From positions 1 through 64,000 of the forward strand of contig JAKFCW010000021.1 of NCBI GenBank assembly GCA_036676455.1: a stretch of DNA of 64,000 bases, given 5' to 3'. Shown here piece after piece: positions 48,462 through 56,688 of the stretch. Made by a program: the position numbers and the translations under genes. Source of the DNA: UBA4093 sp036676455. GTDB taxonomy: Bacteria > Cyanobacteriota > Sericytochromatia > S15B-MN24 > UBA4093. Each line of letters opens with the position of its first letter. Positions within the stretch are counted from its first letter, which is position 1. Under the pieces are notes generated by a model. It was not told the DNA's origin and did no database searches. It saw only the letters and a list, made by a program, of their open reading frames with translations.

Positions 48462-49518
48462 TCAGCACCGGTGCGTCGTCGGCGCGCCGCAAGAGCATGA
48501 GCCCGAAGGACTCGGCGGGATCCATCCAGCAGGCCTGCAAGGCGAAGCCGCGCGAGGCCAGCCATGCGCCTAGCTCGAGGGGATCGAACTTCCGGGAGAT
48601 CTCGGTTAATATCCCCTCGCCCTGCCGGAAGCGGAAGCGCTCGCCGGCCACGTTCACGACCTGATCCTCCCGGCTGACCAGCACCATCTCGATCTGGTGC
48701 TCCGGCAAGACGTACTCCGCCCGGTGCCGCCAGTGCTCCAGGCGAAAATCCGCTCCCAGCTCGCGGTTCAGGCGTCGCAGGAGGTTGAGGTTGAACGCGG
48801 CTGTCACCTCCTGCGCATCGTTGTAAGCGGCATGGATGATCGGCGCGGGTTTGCCGGCATGCGCCCGGCGGTCGAAGCCCAGGAGCAGGTGGTTTCCCGG
48901 GGACATCGCGCCGCGCAGGCCTGCGAAGAAGGCTTCTTGCTGGATCGGCGCGAGGTTGCCGAGCGTGCCGCCCAGGAAGATCACAAGCCTCTCCGTGCAA
49001 TCGGGCAGCAAGCCGAGCGCCTCGTCGAAGCTTGCGGCCAAGCCCAGCACGCGCATGCCGGGGTAGCTGGAAGCAAGCGACTGGGCCGTCTGAGCGAGCA
49101 TGCTTCGGCTGATGTCGATGGGGATGTAGGTGAGGGGGCGATCGCCCGCATGAAAGGCATCCAGCAGCAAGCGGGTCTTCACCGAGGAGCCGCTGCCCAG
49201 CTCGACCAGCTGCCTCACCTCAAGGCTATCCGCGAGCAAGGGGGCGAGCTGACGCAGCAGGGCCGTCTCGGTCCGCGCGGGGTAGTACTCGCTCAGAGCG
49301 GTGATCTGCTCGTAAAGCGCGGAGCCGCGCGCGTCGTAGAGGTAAGCTGGGGGAATCGAGCGCCGCACGGGGTCACAGAGCCCCTCGAGGACCTCGCGGC
49401 GCATCCTCTCGCGCAGGTCCTCTCCCGGAACGGCGATCAGGTCCAGCTGGCAGCTTCCTTCCAGGAAGTCCCGCACGGCCCTGCGAAGCGAGCTTTCGGT
49501 GATTCGTGAGACAGCCAT
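48457..49518 (-). CDS. egtD: L-histidine N-alpha-methyltransferase EgtD
   Basis: A 353-residue SAM-dependent enzyme that trimethylates histidine to hercynine, the substrate of EgtB. Family markers are SIPPAYLYDARGSALYEQITALSEYYPARTE near residues 54-84, LVELGSGSSVKTRLLLDAF (SAM site), YIPIDIS, FLGGTLGNLAP, and the C-terminal SREDQVVNVAGERFRFRQGEGILTEISRKF. The length matches the family norm (about 320-350). It is transcribed in the same direction as the chemoreceptor gene, 134 nt before that gene. Confidence 0.93.
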   Translation of the reverse strand: MAVSRITESSLRRAVRDFLEGSCQLDLIAVPGEDLRERMRREVLEGLCDPVRRSIPPAYLYDARGSALYEQITALSEYYPARTETALLRQLAPLLADSLEVRQLVELGSGSSVKTRLLLDAFHAGDRPLTYIPIDISRSMLAQTAQSLASSYPGMRVLGLAASFDEALGLLPDCTERLVIFLGGTLGNLAPIQQEAFFAGLRGAMSPGNHLLLGFDRRAHAGKPAPIIHAAYNDAQEVTAAFNLNLLRRLNRELGADFRLEHWRHRAEYVLPEHQIEMVLVSREDQVVNVAGERFRFRQGEGILTEISRKFDPLELGAWLASRGFALQACWMDPAESFGLMLLRRADDAPVLS

Positions 49519-49543
49519 CTCCCCTCCTCTCGCGTGAGCGCGC

Positions 49544-50536
49544 TCAGCGTCGCGTGCGCGCGCCGATCAGCGACATGGTGGCGAGGGCCGCGCCGGCCAT
49601 GGTCGCCCGGGGATGCTCGCGCATCCAGGTCACCCAGCTGAGCCTCCAGCCCCGGTGCTTGCCCCGCGTTCGCGGCGCCCCGTCCAGGGGCTGGTAGAGG
49701 TTGGAAGGCGCCTCGAGCGGCTTGGCGATATCCGTCTGCTGGGACGACTCCCCCATCCGGCTCTGCTGCCAGTCGAGCATGCGCGGCGAGACGCGTTCCA
49801 TGAGCGAGAAGAACTCGCCGCTGCCGCCGACCAGCAGCTCGCGCTCCGGATGCTCGGCGCAGTGCGCGATGGCGCGGGCGACCACGACCGGGTCGTACAT
49901 GGGAGGAACGCCCCGGGGCTCGACGCCGAGGTGCGTCCGGGCATGTTCGAAGAGGGGCGTATCGATGGACGAGGGCTTGATCAGGGTGACGTGAATGGGC
50001 GCCTTCTCCTGCATCAGCTCCTGGCGAACCGATCCGGCGAGACCCTTGATGGCGTGCTTGGCCGCCACGTAGGCGCTCTGCAGGGGCACGGCGGCGTCGG
50101 AAAGCACGGAGCCGACGCAGATGATCGTGCCGCCGCCGGAGGCCTTCATGCGGGGCAAGGCCGCCTTGAAGGAGTGAACCGTGCCCCAGAGGTGGACGTC
50201 GATGATCCGGCGCATCTCGTCAAGGGGAGCGTCCTCGAAGCGGGAGTACAGGGCGACTCCGGCGTTGCTGACCCAGGTGTCGATCCGGCCGAACTGCTCC
50301 ACGGCCGCTTCGGCGAGGCGTTGCACGGCCTCGGGATCGCTCACGTCGGTGGGGATGGCAACGGCCCGGCCGCCCTCGCGGCGGATCTCGGAGGCCAGGC
50401 TCTCCAGGCTGTCGCGGCTGCGGGCGGCCAGCACGAGGCGGGCTCCGCGCCGGGAGAGCAGCTGGGCGGTCTCGCGGCCGATGCCGCTGGAGGCTCCGGT
50501 GATCACCACGACCTGGTCGGCGAGGGGACGCGGCAT
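49544..50536 (-). CDS. Short-chain dehydrogenase/reductase with C-terminal membrane helix
   Basis: A 330-residue classical SDR. The Rossmann motif is VVITGASSGIGRETA, with NAG (VSNAGVAL) and the catalytic YxxxK (SAYVAAKHA, with Ser in VGSVLS). After the core (about residue 245) comes a 60-residue linker and a hydrophobic end (MAGAALATMSLIGA), so it may be membrane-attached. The ATG at 50536 follows AAAGGAG. It lies 26 nt after the glycosidase gene, and a shared transcript is likely. The substrate is unknown. Confidence 0.88.
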   Translation of the reverse strand: MPRPLADQVVVITGASSGIGRETAQLLSRRGARLVLAARSRDSLESLASEIRREGGRAVAIPTDVSDPEAVQRLAEAAVEQFGRIDTWVSNAGVALYSRFEDAPLDEMRRIIDVHLWGTVHSFKAALPRMKASGGGTIICVGSVLSDAAVPLQSAYVAAKHAIKGLAGSVRQELMQEKAPIHVTLIKPSSIDTPLFEHARTHLGVEPRGVPPMYDPVVVARAIAHCAEHPERELLVGGSGEFFSLMERVSPRMLDWQQSRMGESSQQTDIAKPLEAPSNLYQPLDGAPRTRGKHRGWRLSWVTWMREHPRATMAGAALATMSLIGARTRR

Positions 50537-50562
50537 GGCGCGCTCCTTTCTCAAGGGTGGAT

Positions 50563-52812
50563 CTAATGAGGAAGCAGGGACTCGACGAGATCCCCCAGGC
50601 GGTTGAAGAGGCCCACCGAGAGCGAGTTGGCGGGGGGTTGCCTGAGCACGTGGGGATGCCCGTGGGAGTCGAGGATCCGGTAATCGGTCTCACCCGAGGC
50701 GTCGCGCCAGAAGTGCAGGCTCACGCGCGAGTCTCCGACCGGGATGTTGGAGAGGCTCAATTCGGGTAGCCAGTCGGGCAGGGACGGGTCGATCAGGATG
50801 GCGTTGAGCGGGGCGTAGGCGCGGATGCCCAGGAAGGCCTGGATCAGCATGGGAATGGCGCTGGCGGACCAGGCTTGGGGGGCGTTGGAGCGCGGGTAGA
50901 TGCCGGGGTGGGGGTGGCGGCGATCGCGCGCATGTCCGCCCATCGCCTCGGGCAGGCGGTTCTCGTCGAAGATCGTGGTGGCCTCGAAGAGGCCGCGCGC
51001 GAGGTCATGCACCAGCCCGTTCAACCCATAACGCTTGAATCCAAAGGCGATCGACCCATTCTCCGAGGGCCAAACCGAGCCCAGGTGGTAGGCGAAGGGA
51101 TTGTAGGCGGGGTGAAGGCTGGACAGGGTGCGGATTCCCCAGCCCGTGAACATGTCCGGAGCCATCAGGCGTCCGGCCACGGCGGCGGCCTTGTCCTGGT
51201 CGACGATGCCGCAGGCGAGGCAGTGGCCCATGTTGGAGCCGATGGTGGGGACCTGGCGTTTTTCCGGGTCCAGGGCCAGGGCCAGGGCGCCTTCTTCTTC
51301 CAGCCAGAAGGCCTGGTTGAAGCGGGTCTTGAGGTCCTCGGCCTGGCGGATGAGGTCGAGGCCGCGCGCGACGTCTCCCAGGGCGAGAAAGGTCTGCCCG
51401 ATCAGCTGCTTGGCGACGAAGTAGTAGCCCTGGATCTCGACGGAGGCGATGGGGTTGGGGACGCAGGCACCGTCCACGTAAAGGACGGCTTCGTCGGAGT
51501 CCTTCCAGCCTTGGTTCTTGGTGCCCCAGTCGCCGGCGCGGGTGTCGTACTCGTAGAAGCCGTCCCCGTCGCGGTCGCCCTCGCGGTCCATCCACTCGAG
51601 GACGCGCAGGGCATGGGGCTTCATGCGGCGCTGGAAATCGCGATCGCCCGTGAGCATGAAGTCCCAGCCCAGGCCGATCAGGAAGAGGCCGGGGCCGGCG
51701 TAGTCGCCGTAGTAGCGCAGGAAAGGGGTTATGCCCAGCAAGGCGAGGGGGCTGAGCTGGTGCTGGTGGATCACGCGGCCGACTTGCTCGTCGTAGCGGT
51801 CGTCGCGCTTGCTTCCGAGCCAGCGCGCGATGGTCTCCAGGGTACCGCGCAGCATCAGGGGGCTGACGAGGCCGGCTTGCCAGACGGTGGTGAGGGTGTC
51901 GCGGCCGAACAGGGCCTGGTAAATCGGGATGCCGGCGGCGGGCGTGTAGATCTCGGGGCCCTTGCCGTCATAAAGGGGCAGTGAGCCGAGATCCGAGACG
52001 GCTCGGTCCCAGGCGTCCTGGACCATGCTCGAGGGCACTTCCAGGCGGGGGACTTGCCGGAACCAGTCGTCACGCGCCTGGTCCCAGCGCGTATCGCGCG
52101 AGCGAAAGGAGTCGCAGTCGTAGATGGGGTCATGGCGTTCGCCGCAGAAGGCCGGATGCAGGGACATGCAGAATCGCAGGGGCTTCTGGGGCTCGAGGAG
52201 CAAGCGATAGCAGACCTTGTCATTCTCCCAGGTGGGCGAGCCCTGGACGGCCGGGAAGCGCATCAGGGTTTCATGGCAAAGGTCGGCGTGAGTATAGCGG
52301 AAGCTCAGCTCGCGCGGGTCGTCGCCGTCGAGCCAGGTCCGGATGACGGGGGCCTCTTGCAGGCGGCGGCCCTCCACGGCCTCGGTGAGGTCCGCGAAGT
52401 CGGCGGAGAAGTCCCAGGCGAGCGTGAGCGTGGTGGGGACGAGGCCGTGGTTGGTCAGGTAGACGTCCAGGTGGAGGCCGTCTCCGACGAAGCCGTTGAG
52501 CTGGATCTCGATGGCCTTTTCCATGATCTCGCCGCCGCGATCGGGCGGGGGGCCGGCGCGTTCGCCGGCGGGACTGGGGGCCAGGTAGTAGGAGATGAAC
52601 GAGTACGCGTCGACCGGGTTGGCCGAGACGAAGGTGAGGGGTAGGCCGTCCACCGAGAGGTCCATGCGCTGGAGGAAGCGGGTCTGGTGGTGGTAGAAGC
52701 CCTCGATGCCCTGGCGGATCTGGCCATGGACCCCGGTGATCAGGAGCGAGTGGCCCTGGTACGCGATCAGGGCCTCCGGAAACATCTTGAAGCGGTTGAT
52801 GTCCTTGAGCAT
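50563..52812 (-). CDS. Glycogen-debranching-enzyme-like glycosidase (amylo-alpha-1,6-glucosidase family)
   Basis: A 749-residue protein with the two-domain plan of bacterial GDE-like proteins: an N-terminal beta-sandwich (about 10-270; HHQTRFLQRMDLSVDGLPL, then LNGFVGDGLHLDVYLTN) and an (alpha/alpha)6 barrel (about 290-700) with IYQALFGRDTLTTVWQ, EWMDREGDRDGDGFYEYD, GWKDSDEAV and HLGSVWPSENGSIAFGFKRYGL. The acidic residues in GRD, GWKDS and the WPxxN region are those expected in this clan. Cytosolic; no signal peptide. Its exact substrate (glycogen branch, trehalose-like or plant glycans) cannot be read from sequence alone. AAGGAGG precedes the ATG at 52812. Confidence 0.85.
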   Translation of the reverse strand: MLKDINRFKMFPEALIAYQGHSLLITGVHGQIRQGIEGFYHHQTRFLQRMDLSVDGLPLTFVSANPVDAYSFISYYLAPSPAGERAGPPPDRGGEIMEKAIEIQLNGFVGDGLHLDVYLTNHGLVPTTLTLAWDFSADFADLTEAVEGRRLQEAPVIRTWLDGDDPRELSFRYTHADLCHETLMRFPAVQGSPTWENDKVCYRLLLEPQKPLRFCMSLHPAFCGERHDPIYDCDSFRSRDTRWDQARDDWFRQVPRLEVPSSMVQDAWDRAVSDLGSLPLYDGKGPEIYTPAAGIPIYQALFGRDTLTTVWQAGLVSPLMLRGTLETIARWLGSKRDDRYDEQVGRVIHQHQLSPLALLGITPFLRYYGDYAGPGLFLIGLGWDFMLTGDRDFQRRMKPHALRVLEWMDREGDRDGDGFYEYDTRAGDWGTKNQGWKDSDEAVLYVDGACVPNPIASVEIQGYYFVAKQLIGQTFLALGDVARGLDLIRQAEDLKTRFNQAFWLEEEGALALALDPEKRQVPTIGSNMGHCLACGIVDQDKAAAVAGRLMAPDMFTGWGIRTLSSLHPAYNPFAYHLGSVWPSENGSIAFGFKRYGLNGLVHDLARGLFEATTIFDENRLPEAMGGHARDRRHPHPGIYPRSNAPQAWSASAIPMLIQAFLGIRAYAPLNAILIDPSLPDWLPELSLSNIPVGDSRVSLHFWRDASGETDYRILDSHGHPHVLRQPPANSLSVGLFNRLGDLVESLLPH

Positions 52813-52978
52813 GGCGCCCTCCTTCCCGTTCCTCCTGCCGTGGAGGGACGCGTCGAGGCAAGCCGCCCTTGCGCCGGCTCTCAACTTATTAACACATGTG
52901 AAGGAGCCCTGGAAACGCTCGTTGGTTAACAGGCGTCTGGCTCAGGGGTTTCGGGGCTTGCGTTGGGGAGGTTTCAAC

Positions 52979-54130
52979 ATGAACAAGGCGTTGGCGGTAC
53001 TCACTGGACTGGGGGTCGGGGCGGGCCTCACCTACCTGGCCGATCCGGAGCGGGGAAAGCGGCGGCGGGCCCTCATTCGCGACAAGGCGATCCACGCGTC
53101 GCGCGTGAGCCGCGACGGGCTGGACGTGGCGCGCCGGGATCTCGGCAACCGGGCGTCGGGCTGGGTGGCGGCGACCTCCAGCCGCCTGCGCGCGGAAGCG
53201 GTCGACGACGCGATCCTGGTGGCCCGGGTCCGGGCCAAGCTGGGGCGTCACTGCGCGCAGCCGCATGCCGTCGAGGTGGCTGCCCACGAGGGGCGGGTGG
53301 TGCTCGCGGGGGCGATCCTGGCCTCGGAGGCGGGGGTCGTGCTCGACGCGATCCGGCGGGTAGCGGGGGTGGAGGGCATCGAGGACCGGCTCGTCCGGCG
53401 CGAAGGGGCGGGACGGCCCGGTGAGGGCGTCGAACCCAGCGCGGACGAGATCCGCCTGCGCCAGGCGTACTGGTCGCCGGCATATCGGCTGGTGGTCGGT
53501 GTCGGCGGTGGCAGTCTGGTCCTCTGGGGGCTGGCAAGGCGGGGGTTCTTGGGCACGGGCCTTGGCTTGCTGGGGGCGGGGCTGCTGGGGCGGGCGATCG
53601 CCAACCAAGAATTGCGCGGCCTCTTGGGTCTCGGCACGGCGGGGCAGGGGTTCACGGTGCAGAAGACCCTGACGGTGGAGGCCGCGATCGATCAGGTCTT
53701 CGCGTTCTGGAGCCAGCCCGCGAACTTCCCGCGCTTCATGCGCCATGTCCGGGAGGTGCGCGACCTGGGCGCGGGACGCTCGCACTGGGTGGTGAGCGGG
53801 CCGGCGGGGATCGCCGTGGAGTGGGAGGCCGAGACGACGCGCGTGATCCCGAACCGCCTGATCGCCTGGCGCAGCGTGCCCGGCTCGACCGTCGCTCACG
53901 AGGGAACGGTCCACCTCCAGGAGACGGCGGAGGGCGGCACCCGGCTGCACATCCAGCTTTGCTACCACCCGCCGGCCGGGATCGTGGGGCATGCGGTGGC
54001 GACGCTCTTCGGGGCGGACCCCAAGCATGAGATGGACGAGGACCTGGCCCGCATGAAGCTCTTGATCCCGCGCGAGGCCATCAGCGGGTCGGCTCCGACC
54101 CGGAAGCCGGTGACGCTGGGCCCGCATTGA
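52979..54130 (+). CDS. BON domain-SRPBCC (polyketide cyclase-like) membrane protein
   Basis: A 383-residue multidomain protein. The start (MNKALAVLTGLGVGAGLTYL, then basic DPERGKRRR) resembles YtxH-like membrane-anchored stress proteins. A BON domain follows (about 68-130; ARVRAKLGRHCAQPHAVEVAAHEGRVVLAGAI), then two hydrophobic segments rich in Gly (about 165-205), and a SRPBCC/START-like domain (about 215-365; VEAAIDQVFAFWSQPANFPRFMRHV). Such proteins may bind lipids at the envelope. The ATG at 52979 follows GGGGAGG. The 3' end overlaps the convergent endonuclease V gene by 50 bp. Confidence 0.83.
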   Translation: MNKALAVLTGLGVGAGLTYLADPERGKRRRALIRDKAIHASRVSRDGLDVARRDLGNRASGWVAATSSRLRAEAVDDAILVARVRAKLGRHCAQPHAVEVAAHEGRVVLAGAILASEAGVVLDAIRRVAGVEGIEDRLVRREGAGRPGEGVEPSADEIRLRQAYWSPAYRLVVGVGGGSLVLWGLARRGFLGTGLGLLGAGLLGRAIANQELRGLLGLGTAGQGFTVQKTLTVEAAIDQVFAFWSQPANFPRFMRHVREVRDLGAGRSHWVVSGPAGIAVEWEAETTRVIPNRLIAWRSVPGSTVAHEGTVHLQETAEGGTRLHIQLCYHPPAGIVGHAVATLFGADPKHEMDEDLARMKLLIPREAISGSAPTRKPVTLGPH

Positions 54131-54785
54131 GGCGGAAGGCGTTGGACGCGAGGTGGGCCTGCCGGGTCGGCTCGGGCAGGCGGTAGCCGCGGGCGCCGTC
54201 GAGGACCCAGCGTACGGCGGTTTCCGCGGAGATCCGGTGCCCGCATGAGACGTAGACCGGGTTGACCTTGTTCTTGGTGCGCACGGCGTACCCGACCACC
54301 TCGGAGCGGTGGATCAGGGGCGCCGTGCTGCCGCGTTCGGGGGGCAGCGCGTCGTGCGTGCCCACCAGCAGGGACTTGGCGCAGCCGAGGGTGGGCTTGT
54401 CGAGCAGGATGCCGAGGTGGCAGGCGACGCCGATGCGGCGGGGATGGGCGCGCCCGTGCCCGTCGACCATGATCAGGTCGGGCGGGATCGTCAGGCGTTC
54501 GTAGGCGGCCAGCGCCAGGGGCACCTCCCGGAAGGAAAGCAGGCCCGGGATGTAGGGCATGGGCAGGCGCATGCGGGCGTGGGCGACGTCGACGATCTCG
54601 AGGTCGGGCCAGCTCAGCACGACGATGGCCGCGTCGCCCTCCGCGCTGCCGCGCGTGGTGGAGACGTCGACTCCCGCGACGGTCCGCACGTTCGCAAAGT
54701 CGTCCTCGCAGCGCACGCGCGCGGCGAGGACGCGCTGCATGGCGATCGCCTCGGACGGCGTGAGATCCCAGCGAAGCGTGGTCAT
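54081..54785 (-). CDS. nfi: Endonuclease V (Nfi), canonical catalytic residues
   Basis: A 234-residue deoxyinosine 3'-endonuclease that starts repair of deaminated adenine. All key residues are present: Asp40 (VAGVDVS), Tyr78 (PYIPG), Glu87 (FREVP), Asp108 (MVDGHG) and His114 (AHPRR), with the later CAKSLLVG (Lys) and YVSCGHRIS. It contrasts with the paralogue at 12161, which lost the first Asp and the Tyr. The last 50 nt lie inside the 3' end of the convergent BON-SRPBCC gene. Confidence 0.93.
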   Translation of the reverse strand: MTTLRWDLTPSEAIAMQRVLAARVRCEDDFANVRTVAGVDVSTTRGSAEGDAAIVVLSWPDLEIVDVAHARMRLPMPYIPGLLSFREVPLALAAYERLTIPPDLIMVDGHGRAHPRRIGVACHLGILLDKPTLGCAKSLLVGTHDALPPERGSTAPLIHRSEVVGYAVRTKNKVNPVYVSCGHRISAETAVRWVLDGARGYRLPEPTRQAHLASNAFRLNAGPASPASGSEPTR

Positions 54786-55095
54786 GCCGCCATCCTACCA
54801 AGGATTGCGCGCCCCGGGCGGGACGATTCGGCCCAAGCTTTTTGGCCACGCCCCCACCAAGGCCCGATCGGCCCCTCGCCGCGAGCCCGGCCGGGCCCCG
54901 GCCCCCGCCGAGTGGGCAGGGGTTGGGACCCACCGCGCGGCGGGCCTCTCAGGCAGCAGAGGGAGCGTTGTCGCAGGACAGGGGAAGCGATAAGTTATGC
55001 CCCATAGGCGACAGGCCGTCAAAACGGCAAGGGCACTCCCGATAGGGCGCCCAAGGGAAGCCGCGAAGACGGACACGTAAAGGAGGTCACTCCGC
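54786..55095 (+). promoter_or_regulatory. Leader and promoter region of the first Tyr/Phe-rich protein gene
   Basis: No gene is seen in this 310-nt gap; its first half is unusually GC-rich. A candidate promoter is TTGTCG (54968-54973), 17 nt, TAAGTT (54991-54996), giving a leader of about 90 nt. The leader contains a hairpin GCCGT-CAAA-ACGGC (55015-55028) and ends in an SD that pairs with the sequence just after it (55082-55093). No known riboswitch class is recognised. Confidence 0.5.
55082..55093 (+). promoter_or_regulatory. SD-sequestering hairpin of the first Tyr/Phe-rich protein gene
   Basis: GGAG (55082-55085), GTCA loop, CTCC (55090-55093). The stem contains the core of the AAAGGAGGT ribosome site of the gene starting at 55096. 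The second paralogue has the same arrangement with a longer stem. Confidence 0.5.
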
Positions 55096-55710
55096 ATGAA
55101 AGCGACTCGGATTTTTGGCCTGGCCGTGGCAACCACCTTGGCGGGCACGCTCGGTTGCGCGCAGAACGTCCCCAGCGTCCCCGCTGCCCAGACCCCGGAC
55201 ATCCCGCAGGTGCAAGCCGCGGCGAACGGGCCCGTCGCGCCCGAAAACCTCCTGGTCGGTAACTTCCAGACCATGGTCAACGGCCAGGCGATGAGCGTCG
55301 ACGAGATCCGCAAGCAGCTTCCCTCCCGCATCTCCGCGGCCGATGCGGCCAAGATGCTGGTCAAGATCGACATCGACAAGGTCGTTCAGGACGGTGAGTA
55401 CGACACCCAGCAGTTCCGGCGCGGCTTCGGTGGCCGCGGCTTCGGTGGCCGCGGCTTCATCGGCCGGGGCTTCGGCGGCCGGGGCTTCTTCGGGCGCGGC
55501 TTCTACGGCGGCTACGGCTTCCGCAGCCGCTTCTTCAACCGGGGCTTCTACGGCGGCCTGGGCTTCTACCCCTACTCCAGCTACTACTTCCCGTACTACT
55601 ACAACGCGGGCTACTACTACCCGTACACCTACAGCTACGCCAACACCCTCTGCTCGCCTTACCTGTACGGCTACGGCGGCAGCTATTACCCCTACACCTG
55701 GGGCTGGTAG
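55096..55710 (+). CDS. Exported Gly/Phe- and Tyr-rich protein, paralogue 1
   Basis: A 204-residue secreted protein of unknown function. The N-terminal signal runs to Cys21 (AGTLGC, an imperfect lipobox). A conserved module follows at about 60-88 (MVNGQAMSVDEIRKQLPSRI, then SAADAAKML), nearly identical in paralogue 2. The C-terminal half is low complexity: GF(G/I)GRG repeats (109-155) then alternating Tyr/Pro/Phe (157-204). Aromatic-rich surface segments of this sort suggest self-association, adhesion or a matrix role, but that is inference. Its terminator follows 14 nt after the stop. Confidence 0.75.
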   Translation: MKATRIFGLAVATTLAGTLGCAQNVPSVPAAQTPDIPQVQAAANGPVAPENLLVGNFQTMVNGQAMSVDEIRKQLPSRISAADAAKMLVKIDIDKVVQDGEYDTQQFRRGFGGRGFGGRGFIGRGFGGRGFFGRGFYGGYGFRSRFFNRGFYGGLGFYPYSSYYFPYYYNAGYYYPYTYSYANTLCSPYLYGYGGSYYPYTWGW

Positions 55711-55723
55711 CCCTGAAACCCTG

Positions 55724-55757
55724 GGGTCGCCGGGAATTCCCGGCGACCCTTTCCGTT
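55724..55757 (+). terminator. Terminator after Tyr/Phe-rich paralogue 1
   Basis: An 11-bp perfect stem (55724-55734 with 55739-55749), AATT loop, then TTTCCGTTT. The design is very close to the terminator after paralogue 2 (11-bp stem with a similar CGCCGGG arm), which suggests it was duplicated with the gene. Confidence 0.9.
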
Positions 55758-56035
55758 TCTCCACCTCCCGCGCGCATGACCACCCCTTGGCCAGGATGAC
55801 GAGACTTTTCATCAGGTCCGACCAAAAGCCAGCTCGCCCGCAAGCGCGACGCGCCCGCGTCACCGGAGCATCGGACGGCTCGGCGGGCCTTCGGGCCTCC
55901 CGCCGTCAGGGGCTTTGAGCCAGCGAAGTATGCGTTGATCGAATCCCGACCGGGGGGTAGCTTGTGAACCGTAGTCGACGGGGCGCCGCGAAGTCCGACT
56001 CAGCGTCGGCTTTCCTTCGCTGGCCACGTGAAAAG

Positions 56036-56048
56036 GGAGGTAACCTCC
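56036..56048 (+). promoter_or_regulatory. SD-sequestering perfect inverted repeat of Tyr/Phe-rich paralogue 2
   Basis: GGAGG (56036-56040), TAA loop, CCTCC (56044-56048), directly before the ATG at 56051. The whole ribosome-binding site is inside the stem, so translation should depend on opening it. Confidence 0.6.
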
Positions 56049-56050
56049 GT

Positions 56051-56590
56051 ATGAATGCGACTCGATGGCTTGGCCTGGCACTTTCCGCAGGGCTCGTCGG
56101 TGGGACGCTGGGCTGCGCCCAGTCCATGCCCGCCACCTCGACCCAGGCTCCCGCGGTCATCCCGCAGGCCCAGAGCGTTGCCGGTGGTGACGCGGCTCCC
56201 GAGAGCCTCTTCACCGGCGAACGGCAGATCATGGTCAACGGCAACGCCATGAACTTCGACGAGATCCGCAAGCAACTGCCCGCCCGCATCTCCGAAGCCG
56301 ACGCCGCCAAGATGCTCGTCACGCTCAACCCCAACGAGGTCATGAACTCGGGCTCGGACTCCGAGCTGCAGCAGTGGCGCGGCCGCCGCTTCTTCCGCAG
56401 AGGCTTCTCGCCCTACTTCCGCACCCGCTTCCGCCGCTTCTCCTACTTCCCGTACCGGAACTTCTACTTCCCGTACTACTACAACCTCGGCTACTACTAC
56501 CCGTACACCTATCCCTTCTACTCGTACTCCTATTACCCGTTCTTCTACCGCCACAGCTACCGCTACTGGCCGTACGCCTACCGCTGGTAG
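56051..56590 (+). CDS. Exported Tyr/Phe/Arg-rich protein, paralogue 2
   Basis: A 179-residue tandem paralogue of the gene at 55096. The signal ends GGTLGC (Cys22), the conserved module is IMVNGNAMNFDEIRKQLPAR plus ISEADAAKML (about 60-89), and the C-terminal part (110-179) is Arg/Phe then Tyr/Pro/Phe-rich (FYFPYYYNLGYYYPYTYPFY). The Gly-rich repeats of paralogue 1 are missing here. The start is at 56051 because the SD lies just upstream and the N-terminus then matches paralogue 1; an upstream extension to 55964 is unlikely. Confidence 0.77.
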   Translation: MNATRWLGLALSAGLVGGTLGCAQSMPATSTQAPAVIPQAQSVAGGDAAPESLFTGERQIMVNGNAMNFDEIRKQLPARISEADAAKMLVTLNPNEVMNSGSDSELQQWRGRRFFRRGFSPYFRTRFRRFSYFPYRNFYFPYYYNLGYYYPYTYPFYSYSYYPFFYRHSYRYWPYAYRW

Positions 56591-56602
56591 TAACCCCGCC
56601 CA

Positions 56603-56634
56603 GGGCCGCCGGGAAATCCCGGCGGCCCTTTCGC
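56603..56634 (+). terminator. Terminator after Tyr/Phe-rich paralogue 2
   Basis: An 11-bp perfect stem (56603-56613 with 56618-56628), AAAT loop, then TTT and a GC-mixed tail. It isolates the gene from mnmA. Confidence 0.85.
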
Positions 56635-56688
56635 GTTGCGGCCATGCGCGGTAAACTGGACTCTTCCAGTGAAAGGGAGGGACGACCC

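Larger units (their letters stand above)
55711..56050 (+). promoter_or_regulatory. Region between the two Tyr/Phe-rich genes: terminator, structured element, promoter
   Basis: This 340-nt gap starts with the terminator of the first gene. A 34-nt stem-loop at 55874-55907 (outer arms GACGGC and GCCGTC; inner GGCC-TTCG-GGCC) may be a second terminator or an RNA element. A candidate promoter is TTGATC (55935-55940), 17 nt, TAGCTT (55958-55963). The leader then forms a two-level stem (55988-55992 with 56016-56020, inner 55995-55999 with 56005-56009) before the SD hairpin. Confidence 0.5.

Noticed and set aside
45854..49000. 1048-codon extension of the chemoreceptor frame into egtD
   Set aside because: The extension is out of frame with egtD and is low-complexity; the SD and signal-anchor helix place the start at 48322.
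54960..55095. Riboswitch (c-di-GMP, cobalamin or fluoride type) in the leader of the first Tyr/Phe-rich gene
   Set aside because: Hairpins are present, but none of the diagnostic conserved stretches of those classes could be matched.
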